From NCBI GenBank assembly GCA_044222045.1, contig JBGAOB010000252.1, forward strand, positions 1 through 7,169: a DNA stretch of 7,169 nt. Direction: 5' to 3'. The stretch is from JBGAMH01 sp044222045. GTDB lineage: Bacteria > Eisenbacteria > RBG-16-71-46. Made by a program: the position numbers and the translations under genes. Shown piece by piece: positions 1 to 5,906 of this stretch. Below the pieces are notes generated by a model. It was not told the origin of the DNA and did no database searches. It saw nothing but the letters and a program-made list of their open reading frames with translations. The first letter of the stretch is position 1. The number at the start of each line of letters is the position of its first letter.

Positions 1-963
1 GACACCGACTGGCTCGGGCTGTTCCTGCTCGCCCTCGGAGTCGGTTCGCTGCAGCTGTTGCTCGAGCGCGGCGAGCGGCTCGACTGGTTCGCGTCGCGCG
101 AGATCGTGCTGCTCACGCTGGCCGCCGGCTTCGGGCTCGTGTCGTTCGTGTGGCACGAACTGACGACCGCCCACCCCGTGATCGACCTGCGCATCTTCGC
201 GAACCGCCAGTTCGGCACCGGCGCGATCCTCGGCTTCATCCTCGGCATGTGCCTGTACGCGACCGTCTTCGTGCTGCCCGTGTACCTGCAGGCGCTGCAG
301 CACTTCACCGCCAACCAGACCGGCATGGTGATCCTGCCCGGCGCGCTCGCGAGCGCGGTGACGATGGCGGTGATGGCGCGGCGCATCGGCCGCCAGGACA
401 GCCGTATCGTCGCGATCGTCGGCGCGATGCTGTTCGGCGTCGCCATGTGGTGGTGGTCCACGTTCACCACGCTGAGCGGCAAGGACGACTTCTGGTGGCC
501 GCTGATCCTGCGCGGCGTGGCGCTGGGCATGGTGTTCGTGCCGCTCAACAACCTCGCGATGCTCGAGCTGCCGATGTCGCGGATCGCGCCCGCGACCGGG
601 CTCTACAACCTCATGCGCCAGCTCGGCGGCAGCGTCGGCATCGCCATCTCGGCGGCGCTCGTCTCGCGCTTCACGGCCGAGAGCCGGGCCGTGCTGGCCG
701 AGAAGGTGTCGATGTACAACCCGGTCACCGCCGCCCGCGTCGAGAGCATGACCGCGTGGATGCGTTCCCACGGCGACGGCGAAGCGCTGGCGCGCGCCAA
801 GGCCGTGGGCCAGATCGCCGGCGCGGTGCAGAAGCAGGCGAGCATGCTGGCGTTCGAGAAGATCTTCCTGTTGTTCGGGCTGCTGTTCCTGATCGCGATC
901 CCGATGATCATGACGCTCAAGTGGTCGCCGGGGCAGGTCCGGGGCGGGTCGGACGGGCACTGA
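1..963 (+). CDS. DHA2-family (EmrB/QacA-type) MFS drug:H+ antiporter, C-terminal part
   Basis: The open frame runs from base 1 without an initiation site, so the gene starts before the window; 320 residues are visible. The family pattern is clear: an opening DWLGLFLLALGVGSLQ helix, then the LERGERLDWF segment (about 21-30) and HPVIDLRIFANRQF (58-71), all typical of 14-helix EmrB-like transporters. Later segments are FVLPVYLQAL (90-99), a proline/glycine-rich helix near 107-125, FVPLNNLAM (179-187) and the ATGLYNLMRQLGGSVGIAI block (198-216). A hydrophilic stretch (about 225-283) precedes the last helix (287-305), as in EmrB. The protein sits in the inner membrane and would export hydrophobic toxic compounds using the proton gradient, usually with an EmrA-type adaptor and a TolC-like channel encoded next to it; any such genes would lie to the left. 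The substrate cannot be read from the sequence. The start of a TTG-initiated shorter frame at 58 is not real, since homology continues upstream. Confidence 0.93.
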   Translation, partial: DTDWLGLFLLALGVGSLQLLLERGERLDWFASREIVLLTLAAGFGLVSFVWHELTTAHPVIDLRIFANRQFGTGAILGFILGMCLYATVFVLPVYLQALQHFTANQTGMVILPGALASAVTMAVMARRIGRQDSRIVAIVGAMLFGVAMWWWSTFTTLSGKDDFWWPLILRGVALGMVFVPLNNLAMLELPMSRIAPATGLYNLMRQLGGSVGIAISAALVSRFTAESRAVLAEKVSMYNPVTAARVESMTAWMRSHGDGEALARAKAVGQIAGAVQKQASMLAFEKIFLLFGLLFLIAIPMIMTLKWSPGQVRGGSDGH

Positions 964-1034
964 CGGCGGTTCCGGCCGCGGCCCCCGGTGCCCGGAAACA
1001 CCGGCCCGGCCGCGCCGGACCGCCGTTTTCTTTC
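963..1034 (+). terminator. Probable intrinsic terminator of the MFS gene
   Basis: The arm ACGGCGGTTCCGGC, beginning at the last base of the MFS stop codon, pairs with GCCGGACCGCCGT (1014-1026) with one bulged T. A second small hairpin, CCGGTG (985-990) with CACCGG (999-1004), sits inside it. The outer stem runs directly into TTTTCTTTC (1026-1033). A strong GC stem followed by a T-rich run is the classic Rho-independent form, although the structure is larger than usual. It separates the MFS gene from the HMA gene, which therefore probably has its own promoter. Confidence 0.6.
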
Positions 1035-1048
1035 GGCCGCGGGACCGC

Positions 1049-1054
1049 TATCTT
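1049..1054 (+). promoter_or_regulatory. Possible -10 element for the HMA gene
   Basis: TATCTT matches the bacterial -10 consensus at four of six positions and lies just after the terminator. Transcription from it would give a leader of about 30 bases containing GGAG (1077-1080) ten bases before the ATG at 1091. No convincing -35 hexamer is visible; the bases 17 upstream are only T-rich. This is a weak call. Confidence 0.25.
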
Positions 1055-1090
1055 CCCCGCCCTCCACCCGTGCCGCGGAGTTCAGCTCGC

Positions 1091-1441
1091 ATGAACCGCA
1101 ACGCCCTCAACATCGTCTTCGCCGTGCTCGCCGTGCTGCTCGTGGCCGTCATCGCGCCGTGGGTCGTGCACGAACTGCGCACCCTGCCGGGCGCGCAGCC
1201 GCTCGCGTCGCGCTCCCAGCAGCGCATCGTCACGCTCGAAGTGAACGGCATGACGTGCGCGGCCTGCGAGGCGAGCATCCGCGCCGAACTCGAGCACACG
1301 CCGGGCGTCGCCACCTGCGAAGTGCGCCGCGGACAGCGCCGCGCCTACGTGGTGGTCGACCGGCAGACGCCGGACACGTCGCTCGTCGCCGCGGTGCGCC
1401 GCGCGGGCGGCGGATTCCACGCCCAGGTCGTCGCGCAGTAG
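1091..1441 (+). CDS. Membrane-anchored single HMA-domain metal-binding protein
   Basis: A 116-residue protein. Residues about 7-27 (NIVFAVLAVLLVAVIAPWVV) form one hydrophobic helix, acting as an uncleaved anchor or signal peptide. A short linker follows, then an HMA domain from about 45 to 114 with the canonical GMTCAAC motif; Cys56 and Cys59 are the expected soft-metal ligands. Related domains occur in MerP and in the N-termini of copper and zinc ATPases, where they bind Cu+, Zn2+, Cd2+ or Hg2+ and pass the metal on. With an N-terminal anchor the domain most likely faces the periplasm, as MerP does, but topology is inferred. The ATG at 1091 was chosen because it begins just before the hydrophobic helix and has GGAG ten bases upstream; an in-frame ATG at 1070 would add seven unremarkable residues. 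The metal is unknown. No mercury genes are nearby, so merP is not assigned. Confidence 0.87.
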   Translation: MNRNALNIVFAVLAVLLVAVIAPWVVHELRTLPGAQPLASRSQQRIVTLEVNGMTCAACEASIRAELEHTPGVATCEVRRGQRRAYVVVDRQTPDTSLVAAVRRAGGGFHAQVVAQ

Positions 1442-1465
1442 CGGCGTCGCCGCGCGCGAACGCGC

Positions 1466-2620
1466 CTACTGCCGCGGCCGCGCGTACACGCTGTCCCACG
1501 CACCGAGCGCGGGCTTGGGCGCGAGCACGCTGTCGACCACGCCCAGCGCCGCGAAGTAGCGGATGTTCGGGTCGGTGCCCGGCGGCCACAGCGACACGGC
1601 GAGGTCCGCGAACTCCAGGCTGAGCCAGCCCACCGCGTGCGCGGCGTCGAGCAGCTGCGCCTGCCGGCGGATGTAGCGCGCCTGCTTCGCGGTGCTCGTG
1701 GTGTAGGGCCCGAACGACTGCGACGCCCAGCCGCCTTCGATCACCATCACGGGCTTCGCCGCGTCGTTCGCGATCCGCGAGAAGTAGTCGTCCGGCATCT
1801 CCTCGGGTTCGGCGAATCCGCCGAGGTAGGGATAGGACGACAACCCGAGCACCTGCGCGTACGGGAAGTCGGCCAGGTCGGTGGCGATGCCCTGGTACGT
1901 GCCGGCCCCACCGAGGCGGCCCCAGGCGGTCTCGACCTGCACGGTCGAATAGAGCGTGGGCCTGGGCAGCGCCGGGCGCCGCGCGTGCAATGCGGCGAGC
2001 GAGTCGGCGGCGAGCCCGCACAGCGTGCGCAGGGCGGCGTACAGCGTGGGCGGCGCGGCGGCGCGCACGAGGTTGGTCTCGCAGCCGAAGCCGAGCCAGT
2101 CGGGATGGATGATCGTGTCGACGGCGGCGATCCACGCGATCGCGAGTGCGCGCACTTCGGGCTCGGCGATGCTGCGACCGGCGTTCACGAGCGCGGGATC
2201 CTCGGCGGCGCGGTTGAGCCCGTTCGTGAGGTCGACCTCGAACACGAGTTTCCGGTGCTGCACGTTGCGGAAGTAGTTCTGCAGCGGGAACTCGGCGCGG
2301 CGCACCAGCGTGTCGGCCGGGACGCCGGCGAGCAGCGAGTCCCAGGGCGGCGCGACGTGCTGGATCGCGGCGTCGGCGCGCAGCGCGGCCATGTCGATGG
2401 CCGCGATCGCGACGGTCTGGTCGGGCACCGGCGGGAAGCCGGAAAAGCCCATCACGTACGAGCGCGTGGCGCCCGGCACGGGCGGCGCACTGGCCGACTT
2501 GCCGCAGCCGGCGAGCACGGCGGCCGCGAAGACGCACGCGGCCAGGGCCGCGAGCGAGCGGCGGGTGCGCGAGTCGGCGCCGCGAGTGCGGCGGCCTTCA
2601 CTTTCCGAGGGGACGAGCAT
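1466..2620 (-). CDS. Lipoprotein with predicted TIM-barrel glycoside-hydrolase-like domain
   Basis: A protein of 384 residues when started at the ATG at 2620. A basic N-terminus with several arginines is followed by a hydrophobic stretch (LAALAACVFAAAVLAGC) ending in an LAGC lipobox at Cys39, so it should be a signal-peptidase-II lipoprotein. The mature part looks like a (beta/alpha)8 barrel: YVMGFSGFP near the start, KLVFEVDL, a GFGCETN segment (Glu181), VLGLSSYPYLGG, and VMVIEGGW (Glu295). In clan-A glycoside hydrolases the acid/base Glu follows strand 4 and the nucleophile Glu follows strand 7; Glu181 and Glu295 sit in about the right order and spacing. That makes a glycosidase plausible, possibly distantly GH53-like, but no family is recognised with certainty and the substrate is unknown. 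The frame is also open upstream to 2749, with another ATG at 2656; I prefer 2620 because it gives a normal signal peptide length. Neither start has a clear ribosome binding site. It converges with the HMA gene, 24 bases apart. Confidence 0.8.
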   Translation of the reverse strand: MLVPSESEGRRTRGADSRTRRSLAALAACVFAAAVLAGCGKSASAPPVPGATRSYVMGFSGFPPVPDQTVAIAAIDMAALRADAAIQHVAPPWDSLLAGVPADTLVRRAEFPLQNYFRNVQHRKLVFEVDLTNGLNRAAEDPALVNAGRSIAEPEVRALAIAWIAAVDTIIHPDWLGFGCETNLVRAAAPPTLYAALRTLCGLAADSLAALHARRPALPRPTLYSTVQVETAWGRLGGAGTYQGIATDLADFPYAQVLGLSSYPYLGGFAEPEEMPDDYFSRIANDAAKPVMVIEGGWASQSFGPYTTSTAKQARYIRRQAQLLDAAHAVGWLSLEFADLAVSLWPPGTDPNIRYFAALGVVDSVLAPKPALGAWDSVYARPRQ

Positions 2621-2627
2621 GTCGCGC

Positions 2628-2633
2628 AGGTTA
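2628..2633 (-). promoter_or_regulatory. Possible -10 element giving a near-leaderless transcript of the lipoprotein gene
   Basis: On the minus strand TAACCT fits the TANNNT form of a -10 element and stands seven bases before the ATG at 2620. Transcription would then start at or next to the start codon, which would explain why no ribosome binding site is seen. No -35 is recognisable. Such hexamers arise by chance, so support is weak. Confidence 0.28.
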
Positions 2634-2736
2634 TCGGGCGCGGATGTGGGACGCATGAGGATTTCGTCCGATCCGGACTTGGTGAAATGTGGTGCGCAGG
2701 TGCGCCGCCGCGTGGCCGCGCGCGCGGGACGGGGTG

Positions 2737-2742
2737 TAAGGT
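2737..2742 (+). promoter_or_regulatory. Possible -10 element of the metal ATPase gene
   Basis: TAAGGT fits TANNNT and lies nine bases before the ATG at 2752, so the transcript would be leaderless or have a leader of only a few bases. No good Shine-Dalgarno sequence is placed for this ATG. The 131-base gap between the two divergent genes should hold both promoters and any metal-responsive operator, but I found no clear dyad that could be one. Confidence 0.28.
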
Positions 2743-2751
2743 CGCCCACCT

Positions 2752-4524
2752 ATGAGCCATCACGGTACGCACGGCAGCGACGCCCACGGGGCCCCGTCCC
2801 ACACGATCACGCCCGAGCACCTGCCGCTCGGGCCCGACCGCGAAGGGTGCATCGAGATCCTCGCCGACCGCCTGCGCCAGTGGCCGGGCGTGCTCGCGAT
2901 CGAAGCCAACTTCCAGGCGAGCACGCTCACGGTGCGCTACGAACCGCTGAGCGTCACGCCCGACCAGCTCAACACGTTCGCCGACGACGTCGGCGCCGTG
3001 TTCGCGGAGCGCGTGGGCGTGTGCGAGAAGCGCGAGACGCTCGAAGCGTGCAGCGAATGCGCCGCGCGGTTCGGACGGCTCGGCCCCGAGGCTTCGGCCC
3101 AGTTCCAGGCCGCCGCCACCCCGGGCCGCGTGAGCCTCGTGCGCCGCAGCACGAACGGCTCCGGCGTCGAGGTCGTGCGGCCGCTCTCCGCCAAGCCGTG
3201 GGGGGCGCCGCTCTCGCACGCCGAGGAGGCCGAACACGCCGAGGGACGCACGATGGTCGTGCTCACCTTCGTGTGCCTCGCCGCGCTGCTCGGCGGACTG
3301 GTGCTGGAGAAGGTGATCGCGCCCGAGAACGTCTGGTCGCACGTGCTGTACTACGCGGCGACGGTGTCGGGCGGCTGGTTCGCGGCGCGCAGCACGTTCG
3401 ACGCGCTGCGCCGGGGCAAGTTCGACGTGAACCTGCTCATGATCCTGTCGGCCGTGGGCGCGGCGGCGATCGGCTACGTCTTCGAAGCCGCGGTGCTGAT
3501 GTTCCTGTTCTCGCTCAGCAACACGCTCGAGGTGTACACGATGGGCCGCACGCGCCACGCCCTCGAGGCGCTCATGCAGCTGCGGCCCGCGCGGGCGCTG
3601 GTGCGGCGCGACGGCCGCGAGATCGAGGTCGAGGTCGAGGCCGTGCGCGTCGGCGAGACCGTGATCGTCAAGCCGGGCGAGGCGTTCCCCGTGGACGGCA
3701 ACGTCACGCTGGGCACCTCGCTGGTCGACCAGAGCAGCCTGACCGGAGAGTCGGTGCCGGTCGAGAAGAACGCGGGCGACAAGGTGTTCGCGGGCACCAT
3801 GAACCAGCTCGGCGCGCTCGAGCTGGTGACCACGCGCGCCGCCGCCAACAGCGCGCTCGCGCGCATCGTGGCGCTGGTCCAGGAGGCGCAGGAGCAGAAG
3901 TCCAAGACCGAGGAAGCGGCCGAGTGGGTGGGCCGCTACTACACGATCGCGGTCATGGTCGGCGCGGCGCTCATGCTGTTCGTGCCGCCGCTGCTGATGG
4001 GCCACGAGTGGCGCGCGTCCATCTATCGCGCGATGACGCTGCTGGTGGTGGCCTCGCCGTGCGCGCTCGTGATCGCGACGCCGGCCACGATCCTGTCGGC
4101 CATCGCCAACGCCGCGCGCAACGGCATCCTGTTCAAGGGCGGCCGCTACATCGAGATGCTCGGCCGCGTGAAGGCCGTGGCGTTCGACAAGACCGGCACG
4201 CTCACGCGCGGGCGCTTCGAAGTCACGGACGTGGTCGCGGTCCAGGGGATCGGCGAGGACGAGCTGCTGGCGCTGGCGGCCGCGGCCGAGAAGCGCTCGC
4301 CGCACCCGCTCGCGCAGGCCGTGGTGCGCGCGGCGGACGAGAAGAAGCTGGCCTACGAACCGGCCGAGAAGATGGTCAACCACATGGGCCGGGGCCTGGT
4401 GGCCACGTACCGCGGCGAGTCGATCGAGATCGGCACCCCCGAGCTGTTCTCCTCGCTCGGCATCGCGCCGCCCGCGGCCGCGGTCTCGCGTGATCGCGTT
4501 CGCACGACGCCAAGACCGCGATGA
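2752..4524 (+). CDS. P1B-type heavy-metal-transporting ATPase (probably P1B-4), N-terminal piece of a frame-broken gene
   Basis: This frame encodes the first ~575 genuine residues of an ATPase of about 790 that pumps a transition metal out of the cytosol. The N-terminus is unusual: a His-rich head (MSHHGTHGSDAHG), then an HMA-like fold (about 24-88) in which the GMTCxxC loop is replaced by REGC (one Cys33), then Cys91, Cys100 and Cys103 (C-x8-C-x2-C). Transmembrane helices begin near 168. The actuator domain has TGES at 331-334. The metal-site motif is SPC at 435-437 in TM6, followed by ALVIATPATILSAIANAARN. The phosphorylated Asp479 lies in DKTGTLT, and the nucleotide domain has SPHP (516-519) and a GRG (546-548). 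Together with HEGST in TM8 (encoded downstream), SPC points to the P1B-4 group, whose members move Co2+, Fe2+ or Zn2+. After about residue 579 the frame is lost and the last residues before the stop at 4524 are not family sequence. The remainder is found in other frames. Confidence 0.9.
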   Translation: MSHHGTHGSDAHGAPSHTITPEHLPLGPDREGCIEILADRLRQWPGVLAIEANFQASTLTVRYEPLSVTPDQLNTFADDVGAVFAERVGVCEKRETLEACSECAARFGRLGPEASAQFQAAATPGRVSLVRRSTNGSGVEVVRPLSAKPWGAPLSHAEEAEHAEGRTMVVLTFVCLAALLGGLVLEKVIAPENVWSHVLYYAATVSGGWFAARSTFDALRRGKFDVNLLMILSAVGAAAIGYVFEAAVLMFLFSLSNTLEVYTMGRTRHALEALMQLRPARALVRRDGREIEVEVEAVRVGETVIVKPGEAFPVDGNVTLGTSLVDQSSLTGESVPVEKNAGDKVFAGTMNQLGALELVTTRAAANSALARIVALVQEAQEQKSKTEEAAEWVGRYYTIAVMVGAALMLFVPPLLMGHEWRASIYRAMTLLVVASPCALVIATPATILSAIANAARNGILFKGGRYIEMLGRVKAVAFDKTGTLTRGRFEVTDVVAVQGIGEDELLALAAAAEKRSPHPLAQAVVRAADEKKLAYEPAEKMVNHMGRGLVATYRGESIEIGTPELFSSLGIAPPAAAVSRDRVRTTPRPR

Positions 4525-4823
4525 TCGTGCGCCGCGGCGGCGAACAGGGCGTGATCGCCGCGGCCGACGCGCTGCGGCCGACCTCCGGCCGCGGTGGTGA
4601 AGACCTGCGCACGCTGGGGGTGGGCGCACGTCGCGATGCTGTCCGGCGACAGCGCGCAGACGGTCGAGGCCATCGCGCATCGCACCGGCGTGGACGAGAA
4701 GTACGGCCACCTGCTGCCCGAGGACAAGGTGCGGGTGATCGGCGAGCTCGAGCAGCGCTACGGCGCGGTCGCCATGCTCGGCGACGGCATCAACGACGCC
4801 GGCGTGGCGCGCGTCGGTCATTC
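4486..4823 (+). other. Cluster of frameshifts inside the metal ATPase gene
   Basis: Family sequence switches frame repeatedly here. Frame 1 runs to about 4488. A short frame-2 stretch (VIAF, 4490-4501) may follow. Frame 3 carries HDAKTAMIVRRGGEQGVIAA and ALRPTS up to 4586. Frame 1 resumes with AAVVK (4588-4602), frame 3 gives LRTLGV (4605-4622), and frame 1 gives AHVAMLSGD through GDGIND (4624-4800). After a 20-base stretch where the family would need about 27, frame 3 resumes at FAMGGIGSDAA (4821). That is four to six small indels in some 340 bases. Several can be repaired by restoring one base in a C or G run or a CG/GC pair. The 4587 break lies in a GC hairpin, GCGGCC (4574-4579) with GGCCGC (4587-4592). 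Confidence 0.85.
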
Positions 4824-5129
4824 GCGATGGGCGGCATCGGCAGCGACGCGGCCATGGAGAGCGCCGACGTGGTGCTGATGGCCGACGACCTGACCGCGCT
4901 GCCCTACGCGGTGCGGCTCACGCAGCGCGCGAACCGGGTCGTCGTGCAGAACCTGGTGATCGCGACCGGCGTGATGCTGTGCCTGGTCGTGTGGGTGTTC
5001 GCGGGCCAGTACCTGCCGATGGGCCCGCTCAAGCTGCCGGTCGCCGTGTCGGGCCACGAAGGCAGCACCGTGGTGGTCATCCTGAACGGCCTGCGGCTGC
5101 TGGCGGGTACGCGCGCGAAGAGCGCGTAG
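4521..5129 (+). CDS. C-terminal piece of the same P1B-4-type metal ATPase
   Basis: This frame opens with the ATPase stretch MIVRRGGEQGVIAAADALRP (4521-4580), is out of frame between about 4587 and 4820 apart from LRTLGV, and is genuine again from FAMGGIGSDAAMESADVVLM (4821) to the stop at 5127-5129. The last part holds the two final membrane helices: VVVQNLVIATGVMLCLVVWV and then LPVAVSGHEGSTVVVILNGL. HEGST (5055-5069) in TM8 is the diagnostic P1B-4 motif that pairs with SPC in TM6; zinc/cadmium ZntA-type pumps have an Asp-Gly motif here and copper pumps have other residues. It is therefore not an independent protein but the rest of the gene beginning at 2752. Whether a full-length ATPase is made depends on whether the indels are real. 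Confidence 0.72.
   Translation: MIVRRGGEQGVIAAADALRPTSGRGGEDLRTLGVGARRDAVRRQRADGRGHRASHRRGREVRPPAARGQGAGDRRARAALRRGRHARRRHQRRRRGARRSFAMGGIGSDAAMESADVVLMADDLTALPYAVRLTQRANRVVVQNLVIATGVMLCLVVWVFAGQYLPMGPLKLPVAVSGHEGSTVVVILNGLRLLAGTRAKSA
4588..4878 (+). pseudogene. Middle fragment of the metal ATPase (phosphorylation-domain hinge)
   Basis: In the same frame as the start of the gene, but cut off from it by stops and shifts, lies AAVVK and then, from 4624, AHVAMLSGDSAQTVEAIAHR, a LLPEDKVRVIGELE segment and AMLGDGINDAG. These are the SGD, PEDK and GDGxND motifs that close the phosphorylation domain and coordinate Mg2+ in all P-type ATPases. The usual proline after GDGINDA is missing and family similarity stops at about 4800; the residues from there to the stop at 4878 are out of frame. 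It is not a separate gene. An ATG cannot be found; an automated caller might start it at the GTG at 4594. Confidence 0.7.
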
Positions 5130-5139
5130 CCCCCGGCGC

Positions 5140-5787
5140 TCACTCGAGCGCGGTCACCACCACGTTGTCGAAGTACGCGGTGCACTGGCCGACGCCGCCC
5201 GTGTACGCGGCGAGCGCGATGCGCCCCCGCGGGCGGCGCGCGTCGGCGCGCTGGATCGCGAGCGCGCCGTTCACCCACACGCGGAACGTCCCGCCGCGCG
5301 CCTCGATGCGCACGTGGTTCCACGTGCCGTTCGCGTTCGTCGCCGCGGCCCGGCCCGCGGGCCACTCGCGCAGGTACGCGACCACGTCCTGGTAGGAGCC
5401 GCCGCGCAGGTCGATCGCGAACCCGCTCGTGCCCTCGACGCGCACGACCGCGCCCTTGTCCACGCCGCGCATGCCGCACACGTCGAAGTCGAGCCGGTAG
5501 TCCTGCCAGCTGGAATCGCCCGCGAACAGCAGCGCGCGTGCCTGCTTGCGGTCGGGCAGGTCGGCGCGGAGCATCCGCTTCCACACGCTCCACGCGCCGC
5601 TCGTGTCGGCCTCCCACTTCGCGAGGTCGCCCGAGAAGTCGTCGGCGAAGAGCACGCCGTGCGCGGGGGGCGCGAACCGCGGGGGCGCCGGCGGCAGCGC
5701 GAAACGGGTCGGATCGGCCGCGCCGGCCAGCAACAGCACGACGAAGGGGGCGGCGTACAGCGGGCGGAACGGGCGCTTCGTGCGCAC
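5140..5787 (-). CDS. Secreted jelly-roll (DUF1080/LamG-like) protein
   Basis: A 215-residue protein read from a GTG at 5787. The N-terminus is a standard signal peptide: basic RTKRPFRP, hydrophobic YAAPFVVLLLAGAA, with cleavage likely near residue 24. After a proline-rich stretch (31-42) comes a single concanavalin-A-like beta sandwich: VLFADDFSGDLAKWEAD (45-61), SSWQDYRLDFDV (92-103), a GFAIDLRGG strand (122-130), TWNHVRIEARGGTFRVWVNG (155-174), GRIALAAYTGGVGQCTAYFD (188-207) and the closing NVVVTAL strand. This order is typical of DUF1080/3-keto-disaccharide-hydrolase-like and LamG domains, which bind or cleave sugars. The only two cysteines, 104 and 202, could form a disulfide in the periplasm. 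Catalytic residues are not identifiable, so binding or enzymatic activity stays open. It lies 119 bases downstream of the barrel gene on the same strand and converges with the ATPase, ten bases apart. Confidence 0.84.
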   Translation of the reverse strand: MRTKRPFRPLYAAPFVVLLLAGAADPTRFALPPAPPRFAPPAHGVLFADDFSGDLAKWEADTSGAWSVWKRMLRADLPDRKQARALLFAGDSSWQDYRLDFDVCGMRGVDKGAVVRVEGTSGFAIDLRGGSYQDVVAYLREWPAGRAAATNANGTWNHVRIEARGGTFRVWVNGALAIQRADARRPRGRIALAAYTGGVGQCTAYFDNVVVTALE

Positions 5788-5791
5788 GGAA

Positions 5792-5796
5792 CCTCC
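5792..5796 (-). promoter_or_regulatory. Ribosome binding site that sets the GTG start of the jelly-roll gene
   Basis: On the minus strand GGAGG stands four bases before the GTG at 5787 and is the best Shine-Dalgarno sequence in the window. The frame stays open far upstream, to 6330, but that extension is arginine- and alanine-rich shadow sequence overlapping the barrel gene. The GGAGG and the signal peptide directly after the GTG fix the start. Confidence 0.75.
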
Positions 5797-5814
5797 GGGA
5801 GCCGGGACCGATCG

Positions 5815-5832
5815 GCGCCGCCGCGGCGGCGC
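5815..5832. repeat. Perfect 18-bp GC palindrome upstream of the jelly-roll gene
   Basis: GCGCCGCCGCGGCGGCGC is identical to its reverse complement and lies 28 bases before the GTG start, in the 119-base gap after the barrel gene. It could be an operator, an mRNA hairpin in the leader, or only a chance product of GC-rich sequence. There is no T run, so it is not a standard terminator. I see no reliable -10/-35 in the gap. Confidence 0.4.
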
Positions 5833-5906
5833 GTCATCCGCGCGTACTGAACCGCGCCCGCGGTCGCGCCGCAAGCGGCATCTGGGAGAGGGCCGCGAAG
5901 ACGTTC

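Noticed and set aside
150..1094. A 314-codon frame on the plus strand overlapping the MFS gene
   Set aside because: Arg/Ala/Asp-rich shadow of the MFS frame, with no membrane helices or motifs.
1438..1469. Possible bidirectional terminator between the HMA and lipoprotein genes
   Set aside because: GTAG and CTAC flank a GC-rich stretch that can fold only with bulges, and there is no T or A run on either side.
1230..2537. A second long minus-strand frame over the lipoprotein gene
   Set aside because: Arginine-rich frame-shifted copy of the lipoprotein region; the lipobox and barrel motifs are in the other frame.
4486..4623. Programmed ribosomal frameshifting as the explanation of the ATPase breaks
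   Set aside because: There are too many switches in both directions and no slippery heptamer; one programmed event could not restore the protein.
2452..4821. A 789-codon open frame on the minus strand across the ATPase and part of the lipoprotein gene
   Set aside because: It is antisense to well-conserved ATPase sequence, is rich in Arg, His, Asp and Ala without any domain pattern, and arises because G/C-ending codons leave few stops on the opposite strand. Its length is not evidence of coding.
5130..5151. Small hairpin GCGCT/AGCGC between the ATPase and jelly-roll genes
   Set aside because: Only a five-base stem without a T run; too common in such sequence to call a terminator.
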